DNA of 40,856 nt. It comes from JAZKSG01 sp964384785 (lineage in GTDB: Archaea > Thermoplasmatota > E2 > DHVEG-1). This document shows positions 15,187 through 24,816 of this stretch, in pieces. Made by a program: the position numbers and the translations under genes. The number at the start of each line of letters is the position of its first letter. The stretch's first letter is position 1. Below the pieces are notes generated by a model. The model did no database searches, was not told the DNA's origin, and was given only the letters and a program-made list of their open reading frames with translations. The DNA is taken from NCBI GenBank assembly GCA_964384785.1, contig CAYLLH010000105.1, forward strand, positions 1 through 40,856. The letters are read 5' to 3'.

Positions 15187-16080
15187 ATGAGAGTTGGAAA
15201 TAATGTTTTGGATTTGATTGGTAATACTCCTTTGGTTAAAATTAATCATTTAAACCCTGTAGATGATGTTGAGATTTTTGCAAAACTAGAAGGAAATAAT
15301 CCTGGTGGAAGTATTAAGGATCGTATAGCTTTGAAGATGATAGAACAAGCAGAGGAAGAAGGTGTTTTAACAAAGAATAAAACTATTATCGAAGCTACTT
15401 CTGGTAATACGGGTATTGCTCTTTCTATGATAGGATCTGTTAAAGGTTACAATGTAAAAATTGTTATGAGTGATGCAGTGTCTGTTGAGCGTAGGAAAGC
15501 GATTCGTGCTTTTGGTGGAGAAATTGTTTTAACAGATGCTGATCTTGGTACTGATGGTGCTATTCTTAAGGTAAAAGAACTTCTTGAAGAATATCCTGAT
15601 AAATATTTTTGTACTGATCAGTTTAGTAATAAATACAATAAAATTGCTCATTATCAGACTACTGCAAAAGAGATTTGGAAACAGACAAATGGAGATATTG
15701 ATTTTTTTGTTTCAGCTATTGGTACATCTGGTACTATTATGGGTGTGGGCATGCATCTTAAATCTAGGAATTCAGATATTAAAGTTGTTTGCGCTCATCC
15801 AGTAAAAGGTCATTACATTCAAGGATTAAAAAATATGGAAGAAGCAATTGTTCCTGCTATTTATAATCCTTCTTTGATTGATGAGGAGGTTATGATTGAA
15901 AGTGAGAAAGCTTTTGATATGACAAGAGAGCTTGCTAAATCTGAGGGTGTTTTTGTTGGTATGAGTAGTGGTGCTGCTATGCTTGCCGCAGTTGAGATTG
16001 CTAAAAAACATAGAATGGGTAGAATTGTGGTTATTTTTCCTGATCGTGGTGATAGGTATCTTAGTACTGATCTTTTTTAA
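15187..16080 (+). CDS. cysK: Cysteine synthase (O-acetylserine sulfhydrylase family)
   Basis: A 297-residue PLP enzyme making cysteine from an activated serine and sulfide. Motifs are LIGNTPLVKI, NPGGSIKDRIA (the PLP-binding Lys), EATSGNTGIALSM, SAIGTSGTIMGVG and VGMSSGAAM. Whether the donor is O-acetylserine or O-phosphoserine cannot be told from sequence. ATG 15187 starts RVGNNVLDLIGNTP; the ORF is open nine codons further up without support. Its codons end in T more often than those of the MinD/Mrp genes, which may reflect a different history or expression level. Confidence 0.93.
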   Translation: MRVGNNVLDLIGNTPLVKINHLNPVDDVEIFAKLEGNNPGGSIKDRIALKMIEQAEEEGVLTKNKTIIEATSGNTGIALSMIGSVKGYNVKIVMSDAVSVERRKAIRAFGGEIVLTDADLGTDGAILKVKELLEEYPDKYFCTDQFSNKYNKIAHYQTTAKEIWKQTNGDIDFFVSAIGTSGTIMGVGMHLKSRNSDIKVVCAHPVKGHYIQGLKNMEEAIVPAIYNPSLIDEEVMIESEKAFDMTRELAKSEGVFVGMSSGAAMLAAVEIAKKHRMGRIVVIFPDRGDRYLSTDLF

Positions 16081-16249
16081 ATAAAATTTTGTTTGTTTAT
16101 TGTTTATTTTGCTATTTTTTTGAAATATTATAGGTTTTTTATATTTCAGATGTTATTATTGTAAAATTTTATATAATTTTTGTTATAATATTTACAAAAC
16201 CTTAATTATTTTCATTATTTTAACAGTTATCTTATTATAATAACGCAAA

Positions 16250-16284
16250 ATTTATAAATTAATAAAACGTAACTTAATAGGGGA
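16250..16284 (+). promoter_or_regulatory. TATA box and ribosome-binding site of the C25-like gene
   Basis: The TATA-like atttataaat (16250-16259) and the Shine-Dalgarno-like AGGGGAC (16278-16284) precede the ATG at 16288. Upstream, 16081-16249 is very AT-rich with no ORF or dyad I can support. Confidence 0.5.
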
Positions 16285-16287
16285 CTC

Positions 16288-19200
16288 ATGAAAAAAAATA
16301 AAATCACCTTCAAAAAAATTTTTGCTATAGCTTTAACGTTAACTCTAATTGCCACATTGTTCACAACTGTTACAATAGCTGAACAAAACACAAAAAAATC
16401 AAAAGGCTTTGACAAGGGACCATCATACACCTCAGTCGTTCCAACCAAACAAACCACATTTATTAATTATGATGAAGACTCATATCTAGATGATTATGCT
16501 TATCTATCTTCTCTTTCAACAGCTGTTTTTAAAAATGAAAACACCCTTTATTCACATCCATTGCTTTTTTATCAAGAAGAACAAAACTATGAAGGAAATA
16601 AAGTAACACTAAACGATAGACAAGGACTAGATTACTTCATGGAAGACTGGGAGGGTTACAGCAATGGAATGTTTGATGAAATAACAACAATAAATGTTCC
16701 CAAAAGTGAAGTTAAACAATGGAACTCAAAAAACTATAACATAATCGAAGGAAACAACCCTTTTATTCTTGCTAAAAAAATTGCACTAAATGACTGGTCA
16801 TATTCAGATAACGCAGTTGTTTCAGTAATAGATACAAATTTTGAAAAAAGCAATAATATAGTAAATAATAAAATCAGTAACACCCTTGATATCTCTGAAG
16901 TAAAAAAAGAAAGAATGATGAATCTTAAACAATCTAATTCTTTAAATCCTGTCTCCCAGGAATTCACTGTTGAAGATGAATATGTGTATATCGAAGCAGA
17001 TTGCTGGTGGGATGGAATTCTTATTGCTAATAAAATGATACCCACAGGTGATCCTGACCTTCAACTATATTGTAAACATGGTGATGACTGGATGCAAACC
17101 GTTGCATCAGCCTCATGGAATATCTACAAACCTGCAGGTCATGAAATAACATCTGCATATGTTTATAACCCTGGTCAATGGCGTGTAGCAGTAACAGATT
17201 TTCCAACAGAAGGCGATGCACCACCAAGAAAAGGGATACAAAATATTTTCCAAGTACAAGGATCAATCGGCGGTATGCTTAAAAACATGATTTCAGGAGT
17301 TCAATACAAGGTTGATATAACTAAATATCCTGGAATGCATTTTGATATACCTGACCTTCCAGATTTTGGAACAAGTAATGCTTATTTTAATCTCTCATGG
17401 GATAATGAAGATGCAAACCTTGGTTTTACGCTGATCGGTCCATCTGGTGAAGCAATATATACAGCTTCTGAAGAAAACGAGGAAAGCCTCCAAAAAATGC
17501 ACATCGATCATCTTGGTGAAATACCATCTGGAGAAAAGGGTTACAAAATCTGTGTTTTTTCAAAAGATGATATAACAACACCTATTGATTTTGAAATCGA
17601 GTACAGCTGGAAACAAAATCTTACAAGAAAACAAAGTGATTCGTTAACATCAGCTACACAGGGAGCAATTCTTGCTAGTCAACTTAATGCTCCATTGCTT
17701 TATACAAAAAACAATAAACTTGCAGAAGAAACCAAAGACGTTCTTTACAAGCTTGGTGTTAAAAACATTCATTTAGTCGATCTTAACGGCCGGATGAAAA
17801 ATGAAGTTAAAAATCAGTTAGATGATATAGCTGATGTTAAACACTATAATGATTATAAATATATTTATGATGAAATAAGACTTCTTTCAGGGAGTACTCA
17901 GGATATTGTTTTTTCAACTCTTGATCCTTGGACTAAATGGTATAAAGAAGAACTTAAACCAGGTGATGAAACAAAAGCAGGTTTATTCATAGGACCCGCA
18001 GCATACTCTGCTGCTCATCATGGAACACCAGTTATATTTGTTGAAAACCACCCTGAGCTTTCCCAAGCAGTTACTTATCATAATGATTTTTGGCGTAAAC
18101 ATGCCGGTGAAAGATATGATTTTAAACCATCCATGGCTGAAATGATACTAACTGGTACACAAATCTATAATTTCCTTGATGAATATGGTTTTGATAAAAT
18201 AGGAGACGAAACTATAATAACCGTAGCTGATCAATATGATATAGGGATGTCATGGGATCGTATCTTTCCAGGTGTTGCAAACTCTGGAAGAATTTGTGGT
18301 AGCCCAGTTGATACAGCAACCTGGATAAGTCGCAGTATGTTTTATCCATGTATAGTTTTCCAGAATCCAGCTATGCAGGGAGAAGTTGAATTAATCAATG
18401 GAAGTAAAAGCTCGCAGGATGTAGGATTGAGTTTTGGCAGTGGTTCTTTAATGAATATTAATCTTGGTAACTTTAATATAGATCGAGAATCCGGTGTTGA
18501 ATCATATAAATATCCCACGCTTAATTCTTTTGTTAAACATCAATATCGTTTTAATGAACGGGCAAGTAAATACTATGGAGCAAAATACCAAACAGCAGAT
18601 GGTATCATACCCGGTGAAACAACTACGATGAATCCTATCGATCAGGGAACAATGAAAAAATTTACTGGAAATGAAGGTATGATTTTTCCAGATATATCAG
18701 AAACTGAAATGGTACCGTTTTATCTTAAACGCGGTGGTTATGACGTTGCTTTTTCAACCAAACTTGAATCAGTAGTTGAAAATCTAAACAAAGGAGTACT
18801 TTTATGGGTGCATTCATCTCATGGATCTGAACCCAATGGTGGTCAAACCTTGTTCTGGGACCCCGAAGTAGGTTTTGCAACCCATTCAGGTATGGCAAGT
18901 TTTATAAATATTTTTTACAAATTATCAACATTGCCTTTGATTGGTGGAATTTTAAATCTATTTTACTTAGGTGGTTTAGTTTTGCCTGGAGCTCTCGAGG
19001 AGGAAAATCCTTGGCGTGGTTATGACTGGCAGATGGGATCAACACTTGAACCAGATACCATGAGCATGGATATGAAAGGTTTTATTCCATTTACAAATAT
19101 TAGACTACCTTTACCTCTAGCAACAGGAATGACCTGGGTTCTTGCTAGAAAACCAGTACGAGAGTTTTTAAATTCAGTAATACCTATGGTTGACCCATTT

Positions 19201-19836
19201 AATGTTGATAACTTATATGATGGAGTCACAGGAGCTATAGGCCAATCCAAATATCCTTTAGTAAACAAAAACTCTACTCAAATAGAAGAAAATCTTGAAA
19301 ATTTACATTCATTAGGTTTTATAACAAGTATCTGCCAAACATCAAATACCTATCTTCATATGATGATGATACGACATGGATCCGTATTTCAAGTACAAGA
19401 TCCATGGCCAACAAGCTGGTATGCAGCAGTATGGAGACAATCAATACCTCGAGATATTATCCTTGGCGATACTGTTGGAGAAGCATACAGCAAAGGAATC
19501 GGTCATGTAGGTCCATTGTACTTATCAGAACAATGGTGGTGGGATGATGCTGAAAACGTTGTATACTTCGGCGATCCAGATTTAAGAATGTATGTTCCAA
19601 GCACAGAATACAGCAATAAAAATCACTGGACTAAAGAAGATGTAAAACCATTGATGTATGATTCAGAATTAAATATCAACGGTCATATGCCATATGGTGC
19701 AGATAGTTATCCACATGAACGAGAACCACAAACATGGTTTGAACAATACCTTCCTATAATCATAATCCTTATATTAATTATTATAATTTTTATTGCTATG
19801 ATTCTTACAGGTAGAAAAAAAGGAGGAAGAAAATAG
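16288..19836 (+). CDS. Large surface-anchored C25 (gingipain)-like peptidase homologue
   Basis: A 1182-residue protein. It has a signal peptide (about 1-32) and a beta-rich N-terminal region with a domain near WWDGILIANKMIPTGDPDLQLY. An alpha/beta region with a clan CD peptidase layout follows: LLWVHSSHGSEPNGG (His 845-Gly 846), SICQTSN (Cys 1016), GDTVGEAYSKG and YFGDPDLRMYVP. One C-terminal membrane helix (about 1150-1174) and a basic tail (GRKKGGRK) anchor it, with the bulk outside. In C25 enzymes the HG and Cys motifs lie much closer together, so catalysis is uncertain. The next gene starts right after its stop. Confidence 0.7.
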   Translation: MKKNKITFKKIFAIALTLTLIATLFTTVTIAEQNTKKSKGFDKGPSYTSVVPTKQTTFINYDEDSYLDDYAYLSSLSTAVFKNENTLYSHPLLFYQEEQNYEGNKVTLNDRQGLDYFMEDWEGYSNGMFDEITTINVPKSEVKQWNSKNYNIIEGNNPFILAKKIALNDWSYSDNAVVSVIDTNFEKSNNIVNNKISNTLDISEVKKERMMNLKQSNSLNPVSQEFTVEDEYVYIEADCWWDGILIANKMIPTGDPDLQLYCKHGDDWMQTVASASWNIYKPAGHEITSAYVYNPGQWRVAVTDFPTEGDAPPRKGIQNIFQVQGSIGGMLKNMISGVQYKVDITKYPGMHFDIPDLPDFGTSNAYFNLSWDNEDANLGFTLIGPSGEAIYTASEENEESLQKMHIDHLGEIPSGEKGYKICVFSKDDITTPIDFEIEYSWKQNLTRKQSDSLTSATQGAILASQLNAPLLYTKNNKLAEETKDVLYKLGVKNIHLVDLNGRMKNEVKNQLDDIADVKHYNDYKYIYDEIRLLSGSTQDIVFSTLDPWTKWYKEELKPGDETKAGLFIGPAAYSAAHHGTPVIFVENHPELSQAVTYHNDFWRKHAGERYDFKPSMAEMILTGTQIYNFLDEYGFDKIGDETIITVADQYDIGMSWDRIFPGVANSGRICGSPVDTATWISRSMFYPCIVFQNPAMQGEVELINGSKSSQDVGLSFGSGSLMNINLGNFNIDRESGVESYKYPTLNSFVKHQYRFNERASKYYGAKYQTADGIIPGETTTMNPIDQGTMKKFTGNEGMIFPDISETEMVPFYLKRGGYDVAFSTKLESVVENLNKGVLLWVHSSHGSEPNGGQTLFWDPEVGFATHSGMASFINIFYKLSTLPLIGGILNLFYLGGLVLPGALEEENPWRGYDWQMGSTLEPDTMSMDMKGFIPFTNIRLPLPLATGMTWVLARKPVREFLNSVIPMVDPFNVDNLYDGVTGAIGQSKYPLVNKNSTQIEENLENLHSLGFITSICQTSNTYLHMMMIRHGSVFQVQDPWPTSWYAAVWRQSIPRDIILGDTVGEAYSKGIGHVGPLYLSEQWWWDDAENVVYFGDPDLRMYVPSTEYSNKNHWTKEDVKPLMYDSELNINGHMPYGADSYPHEREPQTWFEQYLPIIIILILIIIIFIAMILTGRKKGGRK

Positions 19837-20877
19837 ATGAAGAAAAAAATATTAGTGATTGGTTTAATTGTTATGATGCTTGCTGCATCATCACCAGTTT
19901 ATGCTGTTAGTTTAAATAAAAACAATGAAATAGATATTTTAGAAAAAGAAGAAAAAAAAGATATAGAGCAGTATGAGAATATAGACCTCGTTTTAGATAA
20001 TTCAGAAGAATCAATAGTTCAAACAGTAAACGATTCTGAAAATCAAACAGGTTACAATGTAGGTTGGCTGAATATTGAAACGAAGGGAAAAGGAATAAAG
20101 CTGTTTTATCCTATAGATGTTTTTAGAATTGCTCATCCGATCCCCACTCTTCAATCTCCTTCATTAAATCCTTTTTCTCTTACTTTTTACATGTGTTACA
20201 TAGTCTATGATGATCCTAATGCTACAACAAAAATTACCAAGTTAAACGGTGAATTTAAATGGATTAATGGTAGCCATTCACTTGTAACTGGTTTTATTGG
20301 TAGTTTTGGATTACAGCAGTTTAGACTACTTATAAACAATGGTTTGATAGAGGGCATTGGACTTCCATTTGTACCTCATCCTTTGGCTGGAATTCTATCT
20401 TTAATTTGGAATTTAATACCTGGGGCACCCTTTGTTAATAGTTCTAAAGCCCTAAATTCATTTTTAGAACCTTTTGGTTTTATGCCCACTAATTATAATG
20501 TCTCTCTCCCTCTGTCTAATATTAGGTTATTTAATATTGGTGGAATTTGGGATAATATAAGTAATTTCACTCAGACTGACTTAGTAGAATTTTTGGAGGA
20601 TTTCCCGCTTATTTTATCTAAAATAAACCCTATTTTGAAAATGATTCCCGAAGCTGCTATCCCGGGTTGGGCTGTTTATGCACCCTGGTGGTTTTTTCCA
20701 CGTACAATACCTTTTCCTTATCAACCGATAATAAATTCTTTAGTTCCTGGAACGTTACATAGTTATTCATTATTTGCTTGGTATAATAAAGAACCTAATG
20801 ATATGATGTTAGGATTTTGTAATAAAATTCAACTTTTCTCAGAGAAGCGGTTCGGCGGTGTTTTTGAGGTAGATTAA
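19837..20877 (+). CDS. Secreted protein of unknown function
   Basis: A 346-residue protein with a signal peptide ending near SSPVYA (residue 23). An acidic, Glu-rich linker follows, then a hydrophobic/aromatic domain rich in Pro, Phe and Trp (for example HPLAGILSLIWNLIPGAPF and GWAVYAPWWFFP). No family recognised. The ATG follows the stop of the C25-like gene directly, with GGAGGAAG as ribosome-binding site, so it is in the same operon and may be a partner or substrate of that protein. Confidence 0.75.
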   Translation: MKKKILVIGLIVMMLAASSPVYAVSLNKNNEIDILEKEEKKDIEQYENIDLVLDNSEESIVQTVNDSENQTGYNVGWLNIETKGKGIKLFYPIDVFRIAHPIPTLQSPSLNPFSLTFYMCYIVYDDPNATTKITKLNGEFKWINGSHSLVTGFIGSFGLQQFRLLINNGLIEGIGLPFVPHPLAGILSLIWNLIPGAPFVNSSKALNSFLEPFGFMPTNYNVSLPLSNIRLFNIGGIWDNISNFTQTDLVEFLEDFPLILSKINPILKMIPEAAIPGWAVYAPWWFFPRTIPFPYQPIINSLVPGTLHSYSLFAWYNKEPNDMMLGFCNKIQLFSEKRFGGVFEVD

Positions 20878-20930
20878 TGTCTTAATACATCAAATTAAAC
20901 ATTTTTTTTATTTATTCTTTTTTGGTTTTT

Positions 20931-21434
20931 TTATTTGAAACATCTTTTATAATTACCATCGTTAATAATTGATTGAAATTCTTCATTCATTTTTTGAAAT
21001 GCTATGTTTAAAGCCTCAAAAAAAGTTGTTTTGCCTACATTATTTAATACAATCCAACACATTTCGAAAGGAATTAAACTGATTAGAAAGGGCAATGAAC
21101 AAATAGCAATTAGCAAGTTAGAAGTTTCTTCAGTTAAAATATATTTTATTGCAGATACAATATGAGCAAATATTGTTGGTATAAATGATAAAATTAAACC
21201 TGCCGCGGCTATTATTAGAGAGGGGGGTATTAAGACTGCTGCAAGTAGCATTCTCGCTAATTCATCTATATTTGACTGTTTTGAATCTGTTTTTTCTTGA
21301 TTCTTAAATTTTAAATTGTTTTTATTTTGATTTTTTAGTTCAAAAACTTCTGCGTTTATAACATTAATCGCAGGAATCGATAAAATCATAAATGTGGCAA
21401 CAACCACGATTATAATTTTATTTTTTCTTTTCAT
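20931..21434 (-). CDS. Small membrane/secreted protein, unknown
   Basis: A 167-residue protein. Its N-terminal signal sequence is KRKNKIIIVVVATFMILSIPAINVINAE. A polar Lys/Asn-rich stretch follows, then two or three hydrophobic segments (LLAAVLIPPSLIIAAAGLIL; LLIAICSLPFLISLIPF). No known domain. It lies downstream of a similar protein on the same strand with GAAGGAGTG before the ATG. The signal peptide strongly resembles that of the tiny ORF at 22347-22502, which suggests a local family. Confidence 0.7.
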   Translation of the reverse strand: MKRKNKIIIVVVATFMILSIPAINVINAEVFELKNQNKNNLKFKNQEKTDSKQSNIDELARMLLAAVLIPPSLIIAAAGLILSFIPTIFAHIVSAIKYILTEETSNLLIAICSLPFLISLIPFEMCWIVLNNVGKTTFFEALNIAFQKMNEEFQSIINDGNYKRCFK

Positions 21435-21464
21435 AATTTTTCACTCCTTCTTTTCATATCTATA

Positions 21465-22115
21465 TTATAATTCTTTCAATGAATTCTTGTAAAAAAACAA
21501 AAAATTACCTATAGGGTTCCTGAAATCTTTAAAATAATTTTTTGTTTCCTCAGAATTTAAAATTATCCATACAATAAATATTGGATAAAATGGAATTAAT
21601 GGTAAGCAAATAATAGTTGGTACCAAGGCAATTATTGCAATTAAAGCTAATAATGAACCTGGTTGAGGGGGATTAGGCGGGGCACCTCCATTTTCTTCTA
21701 TGGATTTTGCTATTGCTGCTGAAACAACAAAAAACCAGAAGATGTATTCTGTAATTATAGCAAATATTAACCCAGGTATATAAAAAATAATACATAGAAT
21801 AAAAATAATTAACGCATTGAACCATTCTTTTGCAGTTAAAGGGCCTAATTTTGATGTAAGCTCATCAATATTTTCTGTGTTTTCAATATTTAAATCGAAT
21901 AATAAACATGATATGAGTTTTTCAAAATTTTTATTAGATACTTTCAGAGCATTATAGTATTTATTTTCTTTTTTTTCTATAAAATTATTTTGTGTGATTT
22001 TTTTGTTAGCGTGTCTTGTATTTGTTACAGGTATTGCAGTTGTGGTAGAAATCATCATTAAGCTTATACAAATAGCTGAAAAAAGTAAAAAATATTTTTT
22101 TAATTTTTTTTTCAT
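21465..22115 (-). CDS. Multi-pass membrane protein with signal peptide, unknown
   Basis: A 216-residue protein. A signal-like N-terminus (KKYFLLFSAICISLMMISTTTAIP) is followed by a polar region, then hydrophobic segments (WFNALIIFILCIIFYIPGLIF, IIALVPTIICLPLIPFYPIF) flanking a Gly/Pro-rich loop (GGAPPNPPQPGS). The arrangement parallels the gene at 20931-21434, which follows after 30 bases; the two look like diverged paralogues in one operon. AAGGGGGC serves as ribosome-binding site. Confidence 0.7.
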   Translation of the reverse strand: MKKKLKKYFLLFSAICISLMMISTTTAIPVTNTRHANKKITQNNFIEKKENKYYNALKVSNKNFEKLISCLLFDLNIENTENIDELTSKLGPLTAKEWFNALIIFILCIIFYIPGLIFAIITEYIFWFFVVSAAIAKSIEENGGAPPNPPQPGSLLALIAIIALVPTIICLPLIPFYPIFIVWIILNSEETKNYFKDFRNPIGNFLFFYKNSLKEL

Positions 22116-22346
22116 TATATTGTGCCCCCTTTATCGCCTCCCTCAGAATATAGAATTTTATTTTTTAGATGAATTCAACTTCCAAAAATCTATAGTATTT
22201 ATAATATATAAATTTTATGTTAGAAATTAATGTTGTTCCTTAAATCAAAATATGTATATTATAAGATTTATGTAATTTTTTTATTTTACATTTTAATTTT
22301 TATTTGACTTTTTATGTTATAATATGTTAAATAATATAAATATATT

Positions 22347-22502
22347 TTAAGTTTCGATATTGGTTACTTTATTTAGGTTATCAATTCTTTTTTCATTTTG
22401 TACGACTTCTGCGTTTACAATATTTATAGTTGGCATCATCAGCATCAAAAAAACAGCAATAATCACTCCTAAAAACAAAATTGTTTTCTTTTTTATTCTC
22501 AT
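22347..22502 (-). CDS. 51-residue signal-peptide-only ORF, small secreted peptide or remnant
   Basis: The complement encodes MRIKKKTILFLGVIIAVFLM, then LMMPTINIVNAE and only about 19 further polar residues before TAA. AAAAGGGG precedes the ATG. The end of the signal peptide (PTINIVNAE) matches that of the 20931-21434 protein (PAINVINAE). It is either a processed small peptide or a gene cut down to its export signal. The rest of 22116-22690 is AT-rich with no other gene I can support. Confidence 0.45.
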   Translation of the reverse strand: MRIKKKTILFLGVIIAVFLMLMMPTINIVNAEVVQNEKRIDNLNKVTNIET

Positions 22503-22690
22503 ATCTATTCGACCCCTTTTCCCTTAAAAGGAATTATAATAAGATATTTTTATATATAAATTTTCTAACTATAAAGGATTTTTATTGTACTTTTTGTTAA
22601 CCAAATTTTTCTACTATTTCAATTCAATTTATAGTGATTTTTTAAAATAGTTTTTTAAAAACTTATAACATACAGTTATTCTGGTTTTTC

Positions 22691-23110
22691 ATGAACGTAA
22701 AAATAGAACAGGTAGAAGGTCTAACCTTTATAGCTAAAGGCGATTCTAATCATTGGGTTACAATTGATGGTCCTGAAAAGTTTAAAGGTTCTGAGGCAGC
22801 ATCCCGACCTATGGAACTTTTACTAATATCCTTAGGTAGTTGTACTGGTAGTGATGTAGCATCCATATTGTCTAAAAAACGTGTTAAACTTAGTGATTTT
22901 CAGATAAATCTCTCTGCTGAAAGAGCTGGTGAGCATCCTAAGGTTTTTAAAAAAATTGATGTTGAATATGTTTTTTATGGAACTGATTTAAAAGAAACTG
23001 ATCTTAAGAGAGCTATTGATCTATCTGAGGATAAATATTGTCCCGTTTCTGCGATGCTTAAAAAAGCTGGTGTAAAAATAAATTATTCTTATAAAATAAA
23101 AGATAAATAG
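22691..23110 (+). CDS. OsmC/Ohr family protein
   Basis: A 139-residue OsmC-fold protein; this family reduces organic hydroperoxides with a cysteine pair. The two reactive cysteines are in ISLGSCTGSDVASIL and DKYCPVSAMLKKAG, and PMELLLISLG is the family helix. It appears leaderless: TATA-like sequence about 25 bases before the ATG and no Shine-Dalgarno. It converges tail to tail with the tetraether synthase homologue, with 3 bases between stops. Confidence 0.92.
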   Translation: MNVKIEQVEGLTFIAKGDSNHWVTIDGPEKFKGSEAASRPMELLLISLGSCTGSDVASILSKKRVKLSDFQINLSAERAGEHPKVFKKIDVEYVFYGTDLKETDLKRAIDLSEDKYCPVSAMLKKAGVKINYSYKIKDK

Positions 23111-23113
23111 ATT

Positions 23114-24640
23114 TTAGGTTAAGGGCACATCTTTTCTCAGGTCATCTTTCATTTTTTTACCTGTTTTTTTCTCCCATTCTTTTATTGGTATGGAATGTTT
23201 TTCGCGTATCTCGTCGCCATATCCAAGGCCGTTATAGGCACAGAATGGAAGTATCCCCTCAGGGGTAGTATAATGTATAACACAGCGTTTAAGCCGTTCT
23301 ATGTTTAGGTTGAAGGAATCCTGAAACCACATGCTGCCTATAAACAAACTTTTATAGTGAAAACCGCGGAGACTATCATAGCTTCCACCAATTGCCGCGT
23401 CTTTCAGTAGTTTTTTAAGATTGAAACCATGTGGTGCTTTATCGTAATCTACAAAATCATCTATATTTTTCAGAAATGCTGTACCCACTCTTAGTTTTTT
23501 AAATGGTCCTTTGATTTCGCTTTCTTTGTTAATAAATTCTAAGAGTCCTTCTACATCTATAAAACGAGTAACTGGTAGTGGTTCTCCTTTTTCATCGATA
23601 AAAAGGTATGTTGCACCACCACATCCCGGATGAGCTGTAAACTCTACTTGTGTTTCTCCTTTAAGCATTTCTATCAGTTTTGAGATGGGGAAAACAAAAG
23701 GAACTGGGTAGAAATCTTCTTTTGAAATTTTTCCGTTGAATTCTTTTTCGATTTCATCCATCATAGCAACATAGTCAACTCTTTCTTTCTCACGTTTTTC
23801 ATCCTTGATTTTTGTGATACGTCCACAGAAACTTATTGGTTGAAAGTTTAGACCACGTACTATATCCATATTATCTATTGCAAATTTAACGATTTTACCG
23901 GTTTCATGAAGATTTTTTCCACCGATAAGAACTGGTACAAGAACACATCTAAGATTAGCCTCACGGAGGTTTTCTATTGCTTTTTTGTTTTGTTCAATCC
24001 AAGGATTAGTCTTTTTTGTTACACCATCAAAACTCATATAAATCGTGTTAACACGGGCATCTTTAAGCTTTTTACAATATTCCACACTATCCGCAAGTTT
24101 CAAACCATTAGTGTTAACCTGTATATGTGAAAAACCTACTTCTTTAGCAATTTTAACAATATCAAGAAGATCCTCTCTTATCGTTGGTTCTCCACCAGTG
24201 ATCTGAATAGCTTTTGAACCCATAGGATGCTCATTTCTAGCTTGAATCATAAGCTTTCTTAGTTCTTCCAAGCTTGGTTCATAAACATAACCTGAGGCAC
24301 CAGCATTCATAAAACAATAACTACATCGAAGATTACATCTATTTGTTACAAGTAAGTTAGTTAGAACACTCTGTGATTTATGGATATCATACAACGCTGG
24401 ATGATCAAAAAGATCAGTTTTAACATCAGGTGAATCCATACCTGTAACAAGATATTTCATCCATTTTTTATAAATATTTGAATCGCCAAAATAAATATCC
24501 TTGAATTCACCATGCTCAGGACAAGTTTTTTTTATGTATACTTTACCATCTTCTTCAATTATCTCTGCAGGAATTTTATTGACTTTACCCTCTCGGTAAC
24601 ATGCAGGGCATATCGATTCAGTTTCTTCTAACTGTTTCAT
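23114..24640 (-). CDS. tes: Radical SAM tetraether lipid synthase homologue (Tes / GDGT-MAS)
   Basis: A 508-residue radical SAM protein of the MJ0619 type. The Tes enzyme couples the phytanyl chains of two archaeol lipids into membrane-spanning GDGT or macrocyclic archaeol. An N-terminal rubredoxin-like iron site (CPAC at 11-14, TCPEHGEF near 40) precedes the radical SAM motif CNLRCSYC (Cys 102, 106, 109), QITGGEPT and a Cys-containing C-terminal part (HPGCGG, KRCVIHYT, LPFCAYNG) able to hold auxiliary clusters. The order and length match that family. ATG 24640 has GGGG at suitable spacing; the TTG at 24652 does not. Other MJ0619-like paralogues exist, so the product is inferred. Confidence 0.85.
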   Translation of the reverse strand: MKQLEETESICPACYREGKVNKIPAEIIEEDGKVYIKKTCPEHGEFKDIYFGDSNIYKKWMKYLVTGMDSPDVKTDLFDHPALYDIHKSQSVLTNLLVTNRCNLRCSYCFMNAGASGYVYEPSLEELRKLMIQARNEHPMGSKAIQITGGEPTIREDLLDIVKIAKEVGFSHIQVNTNGLKLADSVEYCKKLKDARVNTIYMSFDGVTKKTNPWIEQNKKAIENLREANLRCVLVPVLIGGKNLHETGKIVKFAIDNMDIVRGLNFQPISFCGRITKIKDEKREKERVDYVAMMDEIEKEFNGKISKEDFYPVPFVFPISKLIEMLKGETQVEFTAHPGCGGATYLFIDEKGEPLPVTRFIDVEGLLEFINKESEIKGPFKKLRVGTAFLKNIDDFVDYDKAPHGFNLKKLLKDAAIGGSYDSLRGFHYKSLFIGSMWFQDSFNLNIERLKRCVIHYTTPEGILPFCAYNGLGYGDEIREKHSIPIKEWEKKTGKKMKDDLRKDVPLT

Positions 24641-24816
24641 TTTTTTTCTCAAACCCCTTTAAATTTGATATATTACATAATATGTTTTTTTAGTCTTAGA
24701 TTTCAGAGTTTTAAACATATTGTTCTATTTAGTTTTAACTATATCTTTAATTATTTTAATAAGAAAATGTAAAAATATATAAAAGAAAAAAAACAATCTT
24801 TTAAAAGGATACTATT

